Shown: positions 46,338-56,062 of the stretch, in pieces
Numbering within the stretch: the first letter of the stretch is position 1
How the letters are laid out: every line of letters begins with the position of its first letter
Source of the DNA: Paracoccus albicereus
GTDB lineage: Bacteria; Pseudomonadota; Alphaproteobacteria; Rhodobacterales; Rhodobacteraceae
Assembly: GCF_024359525.1 (NCBI RefSeq)
Contig: NZ_JAKZEU010000002.1
Span: forward strand, 620,001 to 684,000
DNA: 64,000 nt
Direction of reading: 5' to 3'
The notes under the pieces: model-generated
The model's input: only the letters and a program-made list of their open reading frames with translations
What the model was told of the DNA's origin: nothing
Database searches by the model: none
Position numbers and translations under genes: made by a program

Positions 46338-46531
46338 TCTGGCGGTTCGACCGTTAGCTACAACGGACGTTTGCAGAATTGGGCGAGATAAAGCCTCATC
46401 GCAGTTCAGATATTGGACCGTAACTAGGACATCTCGCTTTCACTACATGGGATGCTGAAAGGCTGGATATAAGCAGCCTGCCTTCGCCATCGGCAGGGAT
46501 GACTCCGAGCAGCACGACTTCATTGACGACT

Positions 46532-47054
46532 TCACCGAAAGTCCCGCGTCTTCACCCTGATGCTGTCCAGATGCAGGTCGCGGATATACATGTCCCGCGT
46601 TCGCAGGCCCTTCGGCGTGGGATCGCGTGGGTCGGGGCCGTTCGGGCCGCGGTGGAACTCGTCGCCGCGTCCGTGGGGCAGCGGGAAGTCGGCGTCCTGC
46701 TCGCCGATGCCGGCGAGATCGCGGGAGAGGTCGGTGATCTGGTGGGTGACGAGATGGACGACCTCGCCCTCGCGCTGGACCGGGCCGCGCACGGCGATCA
46801 TGCTGGCGCCGAGGATGATGCGGCGATGGGCCTCGAAGACCTTGGGCCAGACCACCAGGTTGGCGATGCCGGTCTCGTCCTCGAGCGTGATGAACATCAC
46901 GCCCTTGGCCGAACCGGGACGCTGGCGGACGAGAACCAGCCCCGCGACCTCGTGCCAGCGGCGGTTGCGCGCGGTGTTGATCTCGGCGCAGGTGACGATC
47001 CGGCGGCGGGCAAGCCCCTCGCGCAGGAAAGCCACGGGATGGCGGCGCAGGCTC
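46532..47054 (-). pseudogene. dnaE2: Error-prone DNA polymerase DnaE2, C-terminal remnant
   Basis: About 170 residues of the C terminus of DnaE2, the damage-induced polymerase: the OB-fold part with VAGLVLVRQRPGSAKGVMF and ITLEDETGIANLVVWPKVFE, and the tail ending RVKTRDFR. It lacks the polymerase and PHP domains. The sequence is cut precisely at the left end of an IS3 element (47055). No dnaE2 sequence is visible beyond the other end, so the insertion was accompanied by deletion or rearrangement. Confidence 0.9.
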
Positions 47055-47117
47055 TGACCTGCCACGGGATTTTTCCTCCATCTGCGATTAGAGTCCGGCC
47101 CATGGAGAGGACGGACG

Positions 47118-47384
47118 ATGAAGAAGGCACGACTGACGGAAGAGCAGATCATTGGCATCTTGCAGGAGCATGAGGCGGGCGCGAAGTGCGCTGATCTGTG
47201 CCGCAGGCATGGGATGTCGGAAGGGACGTTCTATGCTTGGAAGGCGAAGTATTCGGGGATGACAGTGTCGGAGGCCAAGCGGCTGAAGGCACTGGAGGAC
47301 GAGAATGCCAAGCTGAAGAAGCTGCTGGCCGAGCAGATGCTCGACATGGCTGCGATGCGCGAGCTTCTCCAAAAAAAATGGTAA
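47118..47384 (+). CDS. IS3-family transposase OrfA
   Basis: An 88-residue helix-turn-helix protein ([37 protein letters not shown]) with a leucine-zipper ([20 protein letters not shown]). It binds the terminal repeats. Near its 3' end lies a run of eight A (47371-47378), the slippery sequence for -1 frameshifting into OrfB. Confidence 0.94.
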   Translation: MKKARLTEEQIIGILQEHEAGAKCADLCRRHGMSEGTFYAWKAKYSGMTVSEAKRLKALEDENAKLKKLLAEQMLDMAAMRELLQKKW

Positions 47385-48307
47385 CGCCCGCCGTGAAGCG
47401 CGAGGCTGTCGCGCATCTGAAGGCCCATCTCGGGCTGTCGGAACGGCGGGCGTGTCAGATTGCCGGGGCGGACCGCAAGATGGTGCGCTACCAGTCGCAG
47501 CGCGCGCCGGACACGGCGCTGCGGGGGCGGTTGCGAGATCTGGCCAATGAACGGCGCAGGTTCGGTTACAGGCGGCTCTTCGTGCTGCTCAGGCGCGAGG
47601 GCGAGGCGTCGGGAATCAACCGCATCTACCGTCTCTACCGTGAGGAAGGATTAACCGTGCGTAAACGCAAAGCGCGCCGCAAGGCCCTCGGCACAAGGGC
47701 CCCGATCCTGATGGAGGCGCGGCCAAATGCCCGTTGGTCGCTGGATTTCGTCCATGACCAGTTCGCCTGTGGGCGGCGCTTTCGGGTGCTGAACATTGTG
47801 GACGACGTCACGCGCGAGTGTTTGGCGGCGATCCCCGACACGTCCATCTCGGGCCGCCGCGTGGCCCGTGAACTGACCGCGCTGATCGAACCCCGTGGCA
47901 AGCCCTGCATGATTGTGTCGGATAACGGCACCGAACTGACCTCGAATGCAATCCTGAAGTGGTGCGCCGAGCACAGGGTCGAATGGCACTATATCGCACC
48001 CGGAAAGCCGATGCAGAACGGTTTCGTGGAAAGCTTCAACGGCAGGATGCGGGACGAGTTCTTGAACGAGACGCTGTTCCGCAATCTCTCCCATGCCCGT
48101 GCTCTGATCGCCCAATGGGTCACCGACTACAACACCGAGCGGCCCCATTCAGCTCTCGGCTACCAGACACCGGCAGGCTTCGCCCTGCACCTGACCACCG
48201 CAATCGCCCGACCCGCTGCACGCGATGAGAGTTCCGCGCGCCGGGCGATTGCTCAACCCACGCCGAAGGGCGTAAATCAGCAACCGGCTCCGGTCGCAGC
48301 TGGATGA
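47376..48307 (+). CDS. IS3-family transposase OrfB (catalytic part)
   Basis: DDE integrase of about 300 residues, made as an OrfAB fusion by slippage at the A8 run. The rve core has [16 protein letters not shown] (first D), [14 protein letters not shown] (second D), and [17 protein letters not shown] (E), then [13 protein letters not shown]. The frame is intact to the stop, so the element is probably active. Confidence 0.93.
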
Positions 48308-48325
48308 AAGTTCAGTGGCAGGTCA

Positions 48326-48649
48326 ATGCAGCTGTTCCGCTTACACCGCATCGCCGCCGGTCGACCCACTGCGGGCAGCACCTGCAGGGACCGGCAGAAA
48401 CGTTCTGCATTGCTGAGGTTGGCTTGCCGGACCACGCTACACCGTGTCACCAATGACCGGTCTAGGAACGTTGCAGCGCAGCATTGGCCAACCCGGTGAA
48501 CGGCATTAACGGGCCGAAAACGAAAATCCCGATTTGGTCGACTGCCGCGATGAGCGCCCATCCTCAGGGATGGGTTTCTACTCATGCCCGGCGGAGAAGT
48601 CCGCCGGGCTGATAGCGTTTTCGCCTGCAGGTGCCTGGCGAATTGGTTG
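48326..48649. other. Intergenic region between two IS3 elements
   Basis: About 320 bases with no recognisable gene; not a dnaE2 continuation as far as I can read it. Confidence 0.4.
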
Positions 48650-48723
48650 TGCACGTCGTCAGAAGATTTGGCGCAGATTGGGGCGTAGACTAGCGGAGAG
48701 CGGGCCTCGTCTGGGATTTGATG

Positions 48724-49745
48724 TTAGGCTGCGAGCTTGCGGTGCTGCAAGCGCCGATATTCGATGGTTTTTCGTTTGATCCTTTCGCTCTGTTTGATGA
48801 TGGCCTGTGCCCTGCCGAAGTAGACATCGGCAGGCGTCACGTTGGCCAGGCTCTCGTGGTAACGCTGGTTGTTGTAGTGCTCGACGAAGGCCTCGATCTG
48901 GGCTTCGAGGTCGCCGGCAGGAAGTAGTTCTCCAACAGGATGCGGTTCTTCAGGGTCTGGTGCAAGCGCTCGATCTTGCCCTGGGTCTGCGGGTGGCACG
49001 GCGCGCCGCGCACATGGCTCATCTTGTTGGCTTCGATGTATTCGGCCAGCTCGCCCGCGATGTCGCTGGGGCCATTGTCCGATAGCAGCCTGGGTTTGTG
49101 CAGAACGGTGGCGCTGTCGCAGCCCGAGGCGGCGAGCGCGCGGTCCAGCGTGTCGGTCACGTCCTCGGCCCGCATGTCGGTGCATAGCTTCCAGGCGATG
49201 ATGTCGCGCGAGAAGTCGTCAAGCACCGTCGAGAGGTACATCCAGCCCCACCCGATGATCTTGAAGCAGGTGAAGTCGGTCTGCCACATCTCGTTCGGCC
49301 GCGTGGTCTTGGTGTGGAACTGATCGGCCGCCTTGATTACCGTATAGGCTGGGCTGGTGATCAGGTCATGGGCCTTGAGCAACCGGTAGGCGTTCGGCAG
49401 GAAAACGATCCACAGGATCGTTCTCTTCTCTGCCTCACCTTCCGACACGAAGTAGTGTTTCTCGTCGGTGAAGCGCACGGCCAGTTCGCGTGGGCTGAGG
49501 TCGGTCGCCTCCAACGCCATCTCGACGATCTGGTCCTGGATGTCCTCGCCAATGCGGTTCCACACCCGGTTCGGCGCCGAAGGGCGATCCTCCAGCGCTT
49601 CCGGCCCACCTTCCCGGTAGCGGTCATGCCAGCGGTAGAAGGTCCGGCGGGCAATGCCGAGCGGGTCCAGCGTCCGCCTGGCCGGCAGGTGCGACTGCTC
49701 GACGATACGGATGATCTCCAGCTTCTCGGATGCGGGATACCTCAT
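48724..49745 (-). pseudogene. IS3-family transposase OrfB, frameshifted
   Basis: Starts ATG at 49745 in overlap with the preceding frame (ATGA). The DDE domain is recognisable (EMWQTDFTCFKIIGWGW, RLLSDNGPSDIAG, TQGKIERLHQTLKNR). At about 48914 one base appears lost (CTGCCGGCGACC); the tail LEAQIEAFVEHYNNQRYHES continues in another frame to the stop at 48724. An extra stretch EGEAEKRTILWIVFLPN (about 40 bases) interrupts the normal VSEA(S)VYRLLKAHD sequence near residue 105. It is probably inactive. Confidence 0.85.
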
Positions 49746-50163
49746 TCGTCGTCGCCCCCATCCGCGATCATGCTTTTTTTAAGCAAGCGGTTTTCCAGCG
49801 TCAGGTCCGCCACGCACTCCTTCAGCGCACGGGCTTCGCGGCGCAAGTCCTGCACGTCACCGGAGGTCGCCGCACGGGCGGTGTCCCCGGCCAGGCGGCG
49901 TTTGCCGTTCAGCGTGGCCTTGAACCACTGGCGGCTCACGCCTCACTCCATGACTCCTTGGACCGGCTGTAGTACAGACTCTGCGCAATGCCCTCTTTAC
50001 GGCACAACTCGGCGATACTGTCGTCACCGCGAAGACCTTCAAGCACGATGCGGATCTTGTCTTCGGCCGAGAAGTGGCGGCGGGTCTGACGCCGGATGTC
50101 CTTGACCACCCGCTCTGCAGGGGGCTTGGTCGGCGATTTTGAATCGGAGGATTTGGGCTTCAT
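49742..50163 (-). pseudogene. IS3-family transposase OrfA, disrupted
   Basis: Part 1 (49936-50163) has the HTH VKDIRRQTRRHFSAEDKIRI and ELCRKEGIAQSLYY, then stops early after SKESWSEA. Part 2 (49742-49939) continues RRLAGDTARAAT and LRREARALKECVADLTLENR. The two overlap by GTGA in different frames, with about 35 inserted bases near 49920-49950 compared with related elements as I recall them. It may also be a natural two-part arrangement, but disruption is more likely. Confidence 0.7.
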
Positions 50164-50312
50164 CTTCGTTCCTTCGTCACTACGACGAAGCCCAAATCCT
50201 CCTTAAATCACAACCTCAAATCTGTGCCATAGCCGCTGACGGGGGACACAATGAAGGTATGTCCGTCGCTCCTCCATGGGCCCGCCGACAGATTGTCTAC
50301 TCCGCGGAATGA

Positions 50313-50651
50313 TCACCGCGCGCAGACGCGCGCATACCCGTTCGACCAGCACGCCCGGTCACGATCTTCCCGCTGCAGGGTCCCGAGATCATCGTGAGCA
50401 TGGGAATTCTTCTCATAGCCGTTCCAGAAACCCTTCGCGACCCCCGGCTCCATGACGCTGACGTAGACGAAATAAAAATCCCCAGCATAAGTGAGCCTGA
50501 AGCTGCCGTCCGCGTCACCATCAAAATCGCAGGTGCCGTCGAAAATCTCGCGGTCGGCGATCGTGAGATTGCACGATGCCGGCTTAGCCTCTGCGACGCC
50601 CGTCCACATAGCCGCCGCGAGAACCGCCGCGATGCCCGAAAATGCCTTCAT
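50313..50651 (-). CDS. Small secreted hypothetical protein
   Basis: A 112-residue protein with a clear Sec signal peptide (MKAFSGIAAVLAAAMWTGVAEA, then KPASC). The mature part has four Cys (C32 region, CDFDG, ACW, VCAR), so two disulfides are possible. No known family. Start ATG at 50651 with GGAGATTGAG upstream; the frame is open to 50678. Confidence 0.7.
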   Translation of the reverse strand: MKAFSGIAAVLAAAMWTGVAEAKPASCNLTIADREIFDGTCDFDGDADGSFRLTYAGDFYFVYVSVMEPGVAKGFWNGYEKNSHAHDDLGTLQREDRDRACWSNGYARVCAR

Positions 50652-50743
50652 CTCAATCTCCTGAAAAACTCCGCACATAACACCCCGGCGCCGGAATCCC
50701 GGTCAATCTATCCTGCGTCAAAAACGCGGAGGATCCGACACGC

Positions 50744-51288
50744 ATGACATACACCGGCCGCCCGCGCAAACCCGCGACCCTATCCGACACCCTCGCCAAC
50801 ATCGCCGCGCAACAGTCCATCTTGAGCGACGACCTGGACGCGCCAATCGCCCCCTTTCTTAAAGCGAGAGGGCTGACACCGGCCGCAAACTCGCCGCCCT
50901 GGTCGCGACCCTCCCGACCCACCTCGGCGAGATCGAAGAGCGCCGCCGCCGCCGCGCCGTCCACCGCCTCCAGCAGGAAGCATTCGTGCGCCTGAGCCGC
51001 GCGTCCGGCGGTCGCCTGATCCGCTCAATCGTCGAAGACCTGACCCGCACCCCGATCATACGAATGACGCACAAAACCGCCGCCGGCGTCCCGATAGAGA
51101 TCACGATAACCGCCCAGCCCGGGATAACCCACGCGGCGCTGCTCTGCCGGGTGGGCGATGACGATCACATGTATCTGCGCGTCAGCCAGCCCGCCGCCAT
51201 CACCCGGCAGGTGACCGGTTTCAGGACCGGGAATGAGGCCCTCCAGCTCCTCACCCTTCTTGAAGACCTTCGCATCGATCCAACATAA
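50744..51288 (+). pseudogene. Hypothetical gene in two frames (probable frameshift)
   Basis: Frame 1 starts ATG at 50744 (MTYTGRPRKPATLSDTLANI) and keeps coding character until about residue 45. From about 50863 the coherent sequence is in another frame: GRKLAALVATLPTHLGEIEE, then RRAVHRLQQEAFVRLSRASG and on to LLTLLEDLRIDPT, stop at 51288. A single indel near 50865-50880 would join them. No family is recognised. If the shift is real translation, a -1 slip would be needed, but no classic slippery heptamer is seen. Confidence 0.5.
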
Positions 51289-51310
51289 AAGGCCCCCTCG
51301 TGGGGGCCTT
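51289..51310 (+). terminator. Terminator-like hairpin
   Basis: AAAAGGCCCCC-TCG-TGGGGGCCTT: an eight-plus base-pair stem directly after the stop at 51288; only a short T run on the plus strand, four A on the left make it T-tailed on the minus strand. Confidence 0.7.
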
Positions 51311-51331
51311 GGAGTTCGTAACGGTCGGTGA

Positions 51332-51571
51332 TCAGAACTGAGGCTTTTCCGCCTCGGCAGCATACATCCTCATCCAAATCATCAGCCGCCCCTGCATGTC
51401 CCGCGCGCCGTATTCCTTCGGTGCGTCACACCAGCGCAACCCATTGCGATTGATGAAGATTATGCCGCTAAGGACGCGACGATCATCGACGCGGGGTTTA
51501 CCATGGCTCTTCGGAAAGAACGGTTTCAGGCGCTCCATCTGGGCGTCGGTCAGCCAATAAAGATTGCTCAT
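51332..51571 (-). pseudogene. IS5-family transposase N-terminal fragment
   Basis: About 60 residues match the N terminus of the IS5-family protein encoded at 52557-52903: LTDAQMERLKPFFPKSHGKP, RVLSGIIFINRNGLRW. It then diverges (YGARDMQGRLMIWMRMYAAE) and stops. It is a truncated relic. Confidence 0.85.
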
Positions 51572-51665
51572 CGATCAGGTCTCCTTGCAGAGCCTGAATC
51601 ATGCCAAACGCCTGAAATCAATGGGTCTGGAGCCTAAGCTGCCACGTCCTCATTGGCGCACAATT

Positions 51666-52061
51666 TCACGCACCTCTATCCTGTTCGTCATGGGCCCATA
51701 GATAGCCAATGAAGGCGCTTTTGACAAAGCGTAGCAGAATCAGGGTGAGTGCTCCGTTCGTTACGCCGAGTATGACAAGCAATGTGACTGGGTCTGGACG
51801 GAAGGCACCCCAAGTGTAGCCGAGAATGGGGATGAGCAGGAGAAGCATGATCGTCATCGTAAAGAATGCAGGCCCGTCTGCCGCAGGGTATCGTTTGAAC
51901 TCCACACCGCACGAGCTGCACTCGGGGATGACATCGAGATAGCCTTTCAGAATTTTGCCTTCGCCGCAGTTGGGACAACGATTGGTAAGCCCGCGCAGCA
52001 ATGCCATCTTCTTGTCGCGCTTATCTTCCATCGCAATGCTCGCGTCAGGCTTAGTGTTCAA
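51666..52061 (-). CDS. DUF983 family membrane protein
   Basis: A 131-residue protein with an N-terminal zinc ribbon (CPNCGEG, CSSCG) and two membrane helices (FFTMTIMLLLLIPILGYTW, VTLLVILGVTNGALTLILL). DUF983 proteins are widespread in alphaproteobacteria; function unknown, sometimes linked to cytochrome oxidase loci. An internal ATG (MEDKRDKKM or MALLRGL) could be the real start. It survives intact among IS remnants. Confidence 0.88.
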   Translation of the reverse strand: MNTKPDASIAMEDKRDKKMALLRGLTNRCPNCGEGKILKGYLDVIPECSSCGVEFKRYPAADGPAFFTMTIMLLLLIPILGYTWGAFRPDPVTLLVILGVTNGALTLILLRFVKSAFIGYLWAHDEQDRGA

Positions 52062-52137
52062 ATTCTTGGCATCTTTAGCGCTGATTGCACGCTATCCTAG
52101 GCCGAGGCAACTAGCTAAAAAGGCACAGCCGAGCCTA

Positions 52138-52968
52138 GGGTCAGGATTCATAACCAATAAATGACGACTGCAGCGAGGGCGATGGCTGATAGGAACACCT
52201 TGGGGCATCGATCATAGCGGGTGGCGACCCGCCTCCAATCCTTCAGTCTGCCGAACATGATCTCAATGCGGTTCCGCCGTTTGTAACGGCGCTTGTCGTA
52301 TTTGACCGGCGTCTTACGTTGTTTCCGACCCGGGATGCAGGCGCGTATCCCCTTGTCCTGCAAAGCTTCTCTGAACCAGTCAGCGTCATAGCCACGATCC
52401 CGAGCAGCCATTTGACGTTTGGCAGGCCACTGAGCAGCGCCCGTGCGCCGATGTAATCGCTGACCTGTCCGGCGGTGACGAACAGGTCGATCGGTCGCCC
52501 CTGACTGTCGCAGATGGCGTGCAGCTTGGTGTTCATGCCGCCCTTGGTTCGACCAATCAGACGACCGCGCCCCCTTTTTTGGCGACCATGCTGGTCGCCG
52601 TTCGGTGGGCCTTGAGGTATGTCGCGTCGATCATCACGGCCGTCTTCTCACCGTGCTCCGCCGCCAGCCCGGCCATCATCCGCGCGAAGATGCCCTTTTC
52701 GCTCCAACGCTTCCAGCGGCTGTAGAGCGTTTTGTGAGGGCCATAGGCGGCAGGCGCATCGCGCCACCGCAAGCCATTGCGATTGATGAAGATAATCCCA
52801 CTCAGCACGCGTCTGTCATCAACCCGAGGCTTGCCGTGGAACTTGGGAAGGAAAGGCGCCAGGCGGGCCATCTGCGCGTCCGTCAGCCAGACGAGATCGC
52901 TCATGTCACCGCTCCGATTGCCGAGCCGTGAATCGTGCTGCGCGACCCAAATCAATGCATCCTGACCC
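52138..52968 (-). mobile_element. IS5-family (IS427-group-like) element, frameshifted
   Basis: Inverted repeats GGGTCAGGATTCAT (left) and its counterpart ATGCATCCTGACCC (right), 831 bases, flanked by CTA on one side and TAG on the other (a CTAG spans both junctions, consistent with a TA-type target). It lies within, or at the broken end of, another IS5-type element. Confidence 0.85.
52148..52903 (-). pseudogene. IS5-family transposase, two-frame with an extra frameshift
   Basis: OrfA starts ATG at 52903 (MSDLVWLTDAQMARLAPFLP) and ends MVAKKGGAVV after a slippery AAAAAAGGGGG, the usual programmed shift into OrfB (MNTKLHAICDSQGRPIDLFV). OrfB loses frame near 52400 where one G seems missing (CTCGGGATCGTGG), and the remainder RDRGYDADWFREALQDKGI to IALAAVVIYWL is in a third frame. 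Only the first shift is normal for these elements. Confidence 0.85.
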
Positions 52969-53387
52969 TAGGCGCCATCAGCCGTAACGCTAGCGATTTC
53001 CTGGTCCTGCGGGATTTGGTCGAGAAGGTGGGGTAGGATGGGCGCATCACCGATGTGGCTCCCGGTGACTTCGACGGCCCGGATCTCCAACGTTTCTTCA
53101 TCGATCCGAAGGTGGAGCTTGCGCCAGACGCGCCGTTTCGGGCCGCCATGATTGCGTGCGTGCCACTCGCCTTCACCTTCGACCTTGATCCCGGTGCTGT
53201 CGATCAGCAGGCGCAGTGGCCCCTTGGAGCCGCGATAGGGGATGTTCACGGCCAAGGTCTTCTGGCGGCGAGATAGCGTGCTGAAGTCGGGCACCGTCCA
53301 GTTCGTTAGCGAGCCCCGGCGCTTGAGTGCTTCATTGTAGGCTGGCCAGTTCTTGGTCTTATAGGTCGGGGGTATGGGTCTGCTCAT
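52968..53387 (-). pseudogene. IS5-family transposase, 3'-truncated
   Basis: Residues 1-139 match the N-terminal half of an IS5-type transposase (NWPAYNEALKRRGSLTNWTV, GPLRLLIDSTGIKVEGEGEW, KLHLRIDEETLEIRAVEVTG). The first DDE Asp is in LLIDSTG. It is cut at the right end of the IS427-like element, and the missing half does not appear on the other side. Confidence 0.85.
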
Positions 53388-53584
53388 GCATCCCAGCTAC
53401 CACCCTGGATTCGCGAGATGAATCCCTCACGCGATTTGTGCAACGGAGCCCCTATGGGACAAATTCGTCATGGCAGCGCCACGACCACGCACGCTGTCCG
53501 AGCAGCAATACAGCGATCGCAAGCTTCGCTCGCGCAGTTGAGCCGTGAGTTGGGCATCAATCCCAAGACCGTTGCGAAGTGGCG

Positions 53585-53592
53585 TAAGCGCG
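53585..53592 (+). repeat. Target site duplication of IS66, left copy
   Basis: TAAGCGCG, repeated at 56426-56433; eight bases, the size typical of IS66-family insertions. Confidence 0.93.
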
Positions 53593-53690
53593 GTAACCGC
53601 CCGATTGAAGCCGCCTGCCTGCCGAAGGCAGCTCGAGCTAAGACACGTGCATAAAGACGTAGTTATGCACGTATCTTAACGGGAGATGCC

Positions 53691-54059
53691 ATGTTTGGCA
53701 AAGTTCTGGGCGTTGAGCGACGCCGACGGTGGAGTGATGACGAGAAGCTCGAGATCTTGCTTAAGGTGGGTGTTGGCGGGGCCTCGGTCACGCAAGTTGC
53801 CCAACGGCACGAGCTCACGCGGTCGCAGGTCTATGGCTGGCGTCGTGACCTGAAGAAGAAGGGGCTTTGGTCGCCGGATCGGGGCGCGGTCTTTCTGCCG
53901 GTCGATTTCGGGCTGCAGTCCGAGCCCGCTCACTCCCCCGCACCCTCTCGGCCGGTCCTTGTGGAACTGCGGCTTTCCAATGGTCGTTGCCTTCGGTTTG
54001 ACAGCAGCATGGATGGCGATGCTCTGACGCGGCTGATCCGTGCGGTGGAAGCGGCATGA
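53691..54059 (+). CDS. tnpA: IS66 accessory protein TnpA
   Basis: A 122-residue protein with an N-terminal HTH (RRRRWSDDEKLEILLKVGVG, VAQRHELTRSQVYGWRRDLK) of the IS66 Orf1/TnpA family. It starts 98 bases inside the left end. The stop overlaps the tnpB start (ATGA). Confidence 0.92.
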   Translation: MFGKVLGVERRRRWSDDEKLEILLKVGVGGASVTQVAQRHELTRSQVYGWRRDLKKKGLWSPDRGAVFLPVDFGLQSEPAHSPAPSRPVLVELRLSNGRCLRFDSSMDGDALTRLIRAVEAA

Positions 54060-54404
54060 TCGGTCCCGGCACCGGCGTTCGCGTCTACCTGGCATGCGGC
54101 GCAACGGACATGCGGAAGGGAATTGCCGGCCTTTCGGCCCTGGCTCAGGACGTGTTGCGCCAGAAGCCAACCAGCGGTGCGGTTTTTGCCTTCCGGGGGC
54201 GCAAGGGGGATCGTCTGAAGCTGCTTTACTGGGATGGCCAGGACTTCTGCCTCTACTACAAGGTCCTCGAGCGCGGGCGCTTTCCCTTGGCCGAACACCG
54301 AAGCCGGGGTCGCGCGGCTGACCTCGGCGCAGCTGGCGATGCTCTGGGAAGGGATCGACTGGCGACGACCGGACTGGGGCGCACCACCCGCGCGGGTCGG
54401 ATAG
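54056..54404 (+). pseudogene. tnpB: IS66 TnpB, frameshifted by one inserted C
   Basis: Starts ATG at 54056 (VYLACGATDMRKGIAGLSAL, FRGRKGDRLKLLYWDGQDF). At 54284-54286 TTTCCCTTGG has one C more than needed to continue the normal TnpB tail; past that point the proper sequence (LTSAQLAMLWEGIDWRRPDW) is in another frame, ending at TAG 54402-54404. In the shifted frame, translation instead continues without stop into tnpC. TnpB is needed for IS66 transposition in known elements, so this copy is probably immobile. Confidence 0.85.
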
Positions 54405-54466
54405 ATTATCCCTCTGAATCTCCTTGTTTTATTGGCCGTCTCGTCCTGCGCATGGTATCAGTCACC

Positions 54467-56062
54467 ATGTCCGATGATGCCGACATTCTCTCTGACGACC
54501 CCGCGGTCCTGAAGGCGATGATCGCTGCGCTTCAGGCAGAGAATGCGCGCATGTCGGCCATGCTCCAGGCCCACGAGCAACTGGTTCAGGCCTTGCGCCT
54601 GCGGATCGCCAAGTTGCAGAAACAGGCCTTCGGCAAATCTTCGGAAGAGATCGAGCGCGAGATCGCCCAGCTGGAGCTGGCGCTGGAGGATCTGCTGGTC
54701 GCAGCCGCCGAACAGCGCGACGGGCCGGTCGAAGACGATGAGCCAGCCGCGGCCGATGCTCCTGCTACCGAGGCGAAGCCCCGCCGACGTCCGCGCGTGT
54801 CGGACGCAACGCCCCGCGAACGCCGGGAGCTCGACCCTGGCTCCTGTTGCCCCGATTGTGGGGGTGACCTGCGAGTGGTGGGCGAGGACGTCAGCGAAGT
54901 TCTCGACCTGGTCGCGGCGCAGATGAGGATCATTCAGATCGCGCGGGTGAAGAAGTCCTGCCGCCGGTGTGAGAAGATGGTGCAGCCTGCGGCCCCGAGC
55001 CGTCCGATCCCCGGCAGCATGGCCGGACCGGGGCTGCTGGCTCAAATCCTCGTCTCGAAGTTCGACGACCATCTTCCATTGTATCGTCAGCACGAGATCT
55101 ACGCGCGCATGGGCGCCGACATCCCTGACAGCACGCTTCTGGATTGGTGCGGGCGCGCCATGAAGGTGCTCGCCCCCGTCATCGAGCGGATCGAGGCCGA
55201 GATGATGGCCGCGCCGGTGCTGCATGCAGATGACACCCCGATCCGCGTGCTGGACCGGTCACGCCGCGACCGCGGTCTGGGCAAAGGGGTCAAGCAAGGG
55301 CGGATCTGGGCCTATGTCTCTGACCAGCGCCCTTGGAATGGCACCGCGCCGCCCGGTGTTGTCTACCGCTTCTCCCCGGATCGGAAGGGGGAGCATCCTC
55401 AGCTCCATCTGCGAGACAGCGGCGGCATCCTCCAGGCGGATGCCTATGCCGGCTTCAACCCGCTCTACGCAGCGCGTCCGGATGGCAGCAGCCAGTTCCG
55501 AGAAGCAGCATGCTGGGCTCACCTGCGGCGCGACTTCCACGATGTTTGGGAAACCACGAAGTCCGAGATCGCGCGGGAGGCCCTCGACCGGATCGGCAAG
55601 ATCTACGATATCGAGCGCGAGATCGCCGGTCAGTCCGCCGAACTGCGACAGGCCGCGCGCCAGCAGCACTCTCGCCCCATGGTGGTTGCCTTCAAGACCT
55701 GGGCCGAGGCCCAGCTGCTGCGCATTCCGGGCAAGAGTGATCTCGCCAAGGCCATCCGCTACGGCCTCAGCCGCTGGTCATCCTTCGAGCTCTTCCTCGA
55801 AGATGGCCGCGTCGGCATCGACAACAACCCGGCCGAGCGCGCCATGCGCCCGATCGGCATCGGACGGAAGAACTGGCTCTTCGCGGGCTCCGATAGCGGC
55901 GGCAAAACGCTGGCCCGGGCTATGACGCTCATCGAAACCGCCAAGATGAACGGGCTCGATCCGCAGGCCTGGCTCGCCGACATCCTCGACCGCATCCATG
56001 ATCACAAAATCAACCGGCTCGACCAACTGCTGCCGTGGCAGTGGAGCACAGCTCGCCCATGA
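54467..56062 (+). CDS. tnpC: IS66 transposase TnpC
   Basis: The 531-residue DDE transposase of IS66. A coiled coil ([20 protein letters not shown]), a leucine-zipper/zinc-finger region ([15 protein letters not shown]) and the catalytic domain: [13 protein letters not shown] (first D), [15 protein letters not shown] (second D), and [20 protein letters not shown] (Glu). Start at the ATG at 54467. Because of the tnpB insertion its frame is continuous with tnpB. Confidence 0.93.
   Translation: MSDDADILSDDPAVLKAMIAALQAENARMSAMLQAHEQLVQALRLRIAKLQKQAFGKSSEEIEREIAQLELALEDLLVAAAEQRDGPVEDDEPAAADAPATEAKPRRRPRVSDATPRERRELDPGSCCPDCGGDLRVVGEDVSEVLDLVAAQMRIIQIARVKKSCRRCEKMVQPAAPSRPIPGSMAGPGLLAQILVSKFDDHLPLYRQHEIYARMGADIPDSTLLDWCGRAMKVLAPVIERIEAEMMAAPVLHADDTPIRVLDRSRRDRGLGKGVKQGRIWAYVSDQRPWNGTAPPGVVYRFSPDRKGEHPQLHLRDSGGILQADAYAGFNPLYAARPDGSSQFREAACWAHLRRDFHDVWETTKSEIAREALDRIGKIYDIEREIAGQSAELRQAARQQHSRPMVVAFKTWAEAQLLRIPGKSDLAKAIRYGLSRWSSFELFLEDGRVGIDNNPAERAMRPIGIGRKNWLFAGSDSGGKTLARAMTLIETAKMNGLDPQAWLADILDRIHDHKINRLDQLLPWQWSTARP

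Larger units (their letters stand above)
47055..48325 (+). mobile_element. IS3-family element (IS407-like), intact
   Basis: Bounded by imperfect inverted repeats beginning TGACCTGCCAC (left) and ending GTGGCAGGTCA (right); 1,271 bases. It carries orfA and orfB with a programmed frameshift. The flanks (GCTC on the left, ATGC on the right) do not form a direct repeat, so it may have recombined after insertion. Confidence 0.9.
48650..50248 (-). mobile_element. IS3-family element, degenerate
   Basis: Ends are TGTCCCCCGTCAGCGG at 50248 (minus strand) and TGCACGTCGTCAG at 48650, which share CTGACG, AATCTG and GCCA blocks as diverged inverted repeats. It contains orfA (interrupted) and orfB (frameshifted). 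Ends are placed by repeat alignment and may be off by a few bases. Confidence 0.7.

Noticed and set aside
48326..48649. Continuation of dnaE2 to the right of the IS3 element
   Set aside because: No frame shows PHP or polymerase motifs, so the gene is not simply split by the IS.
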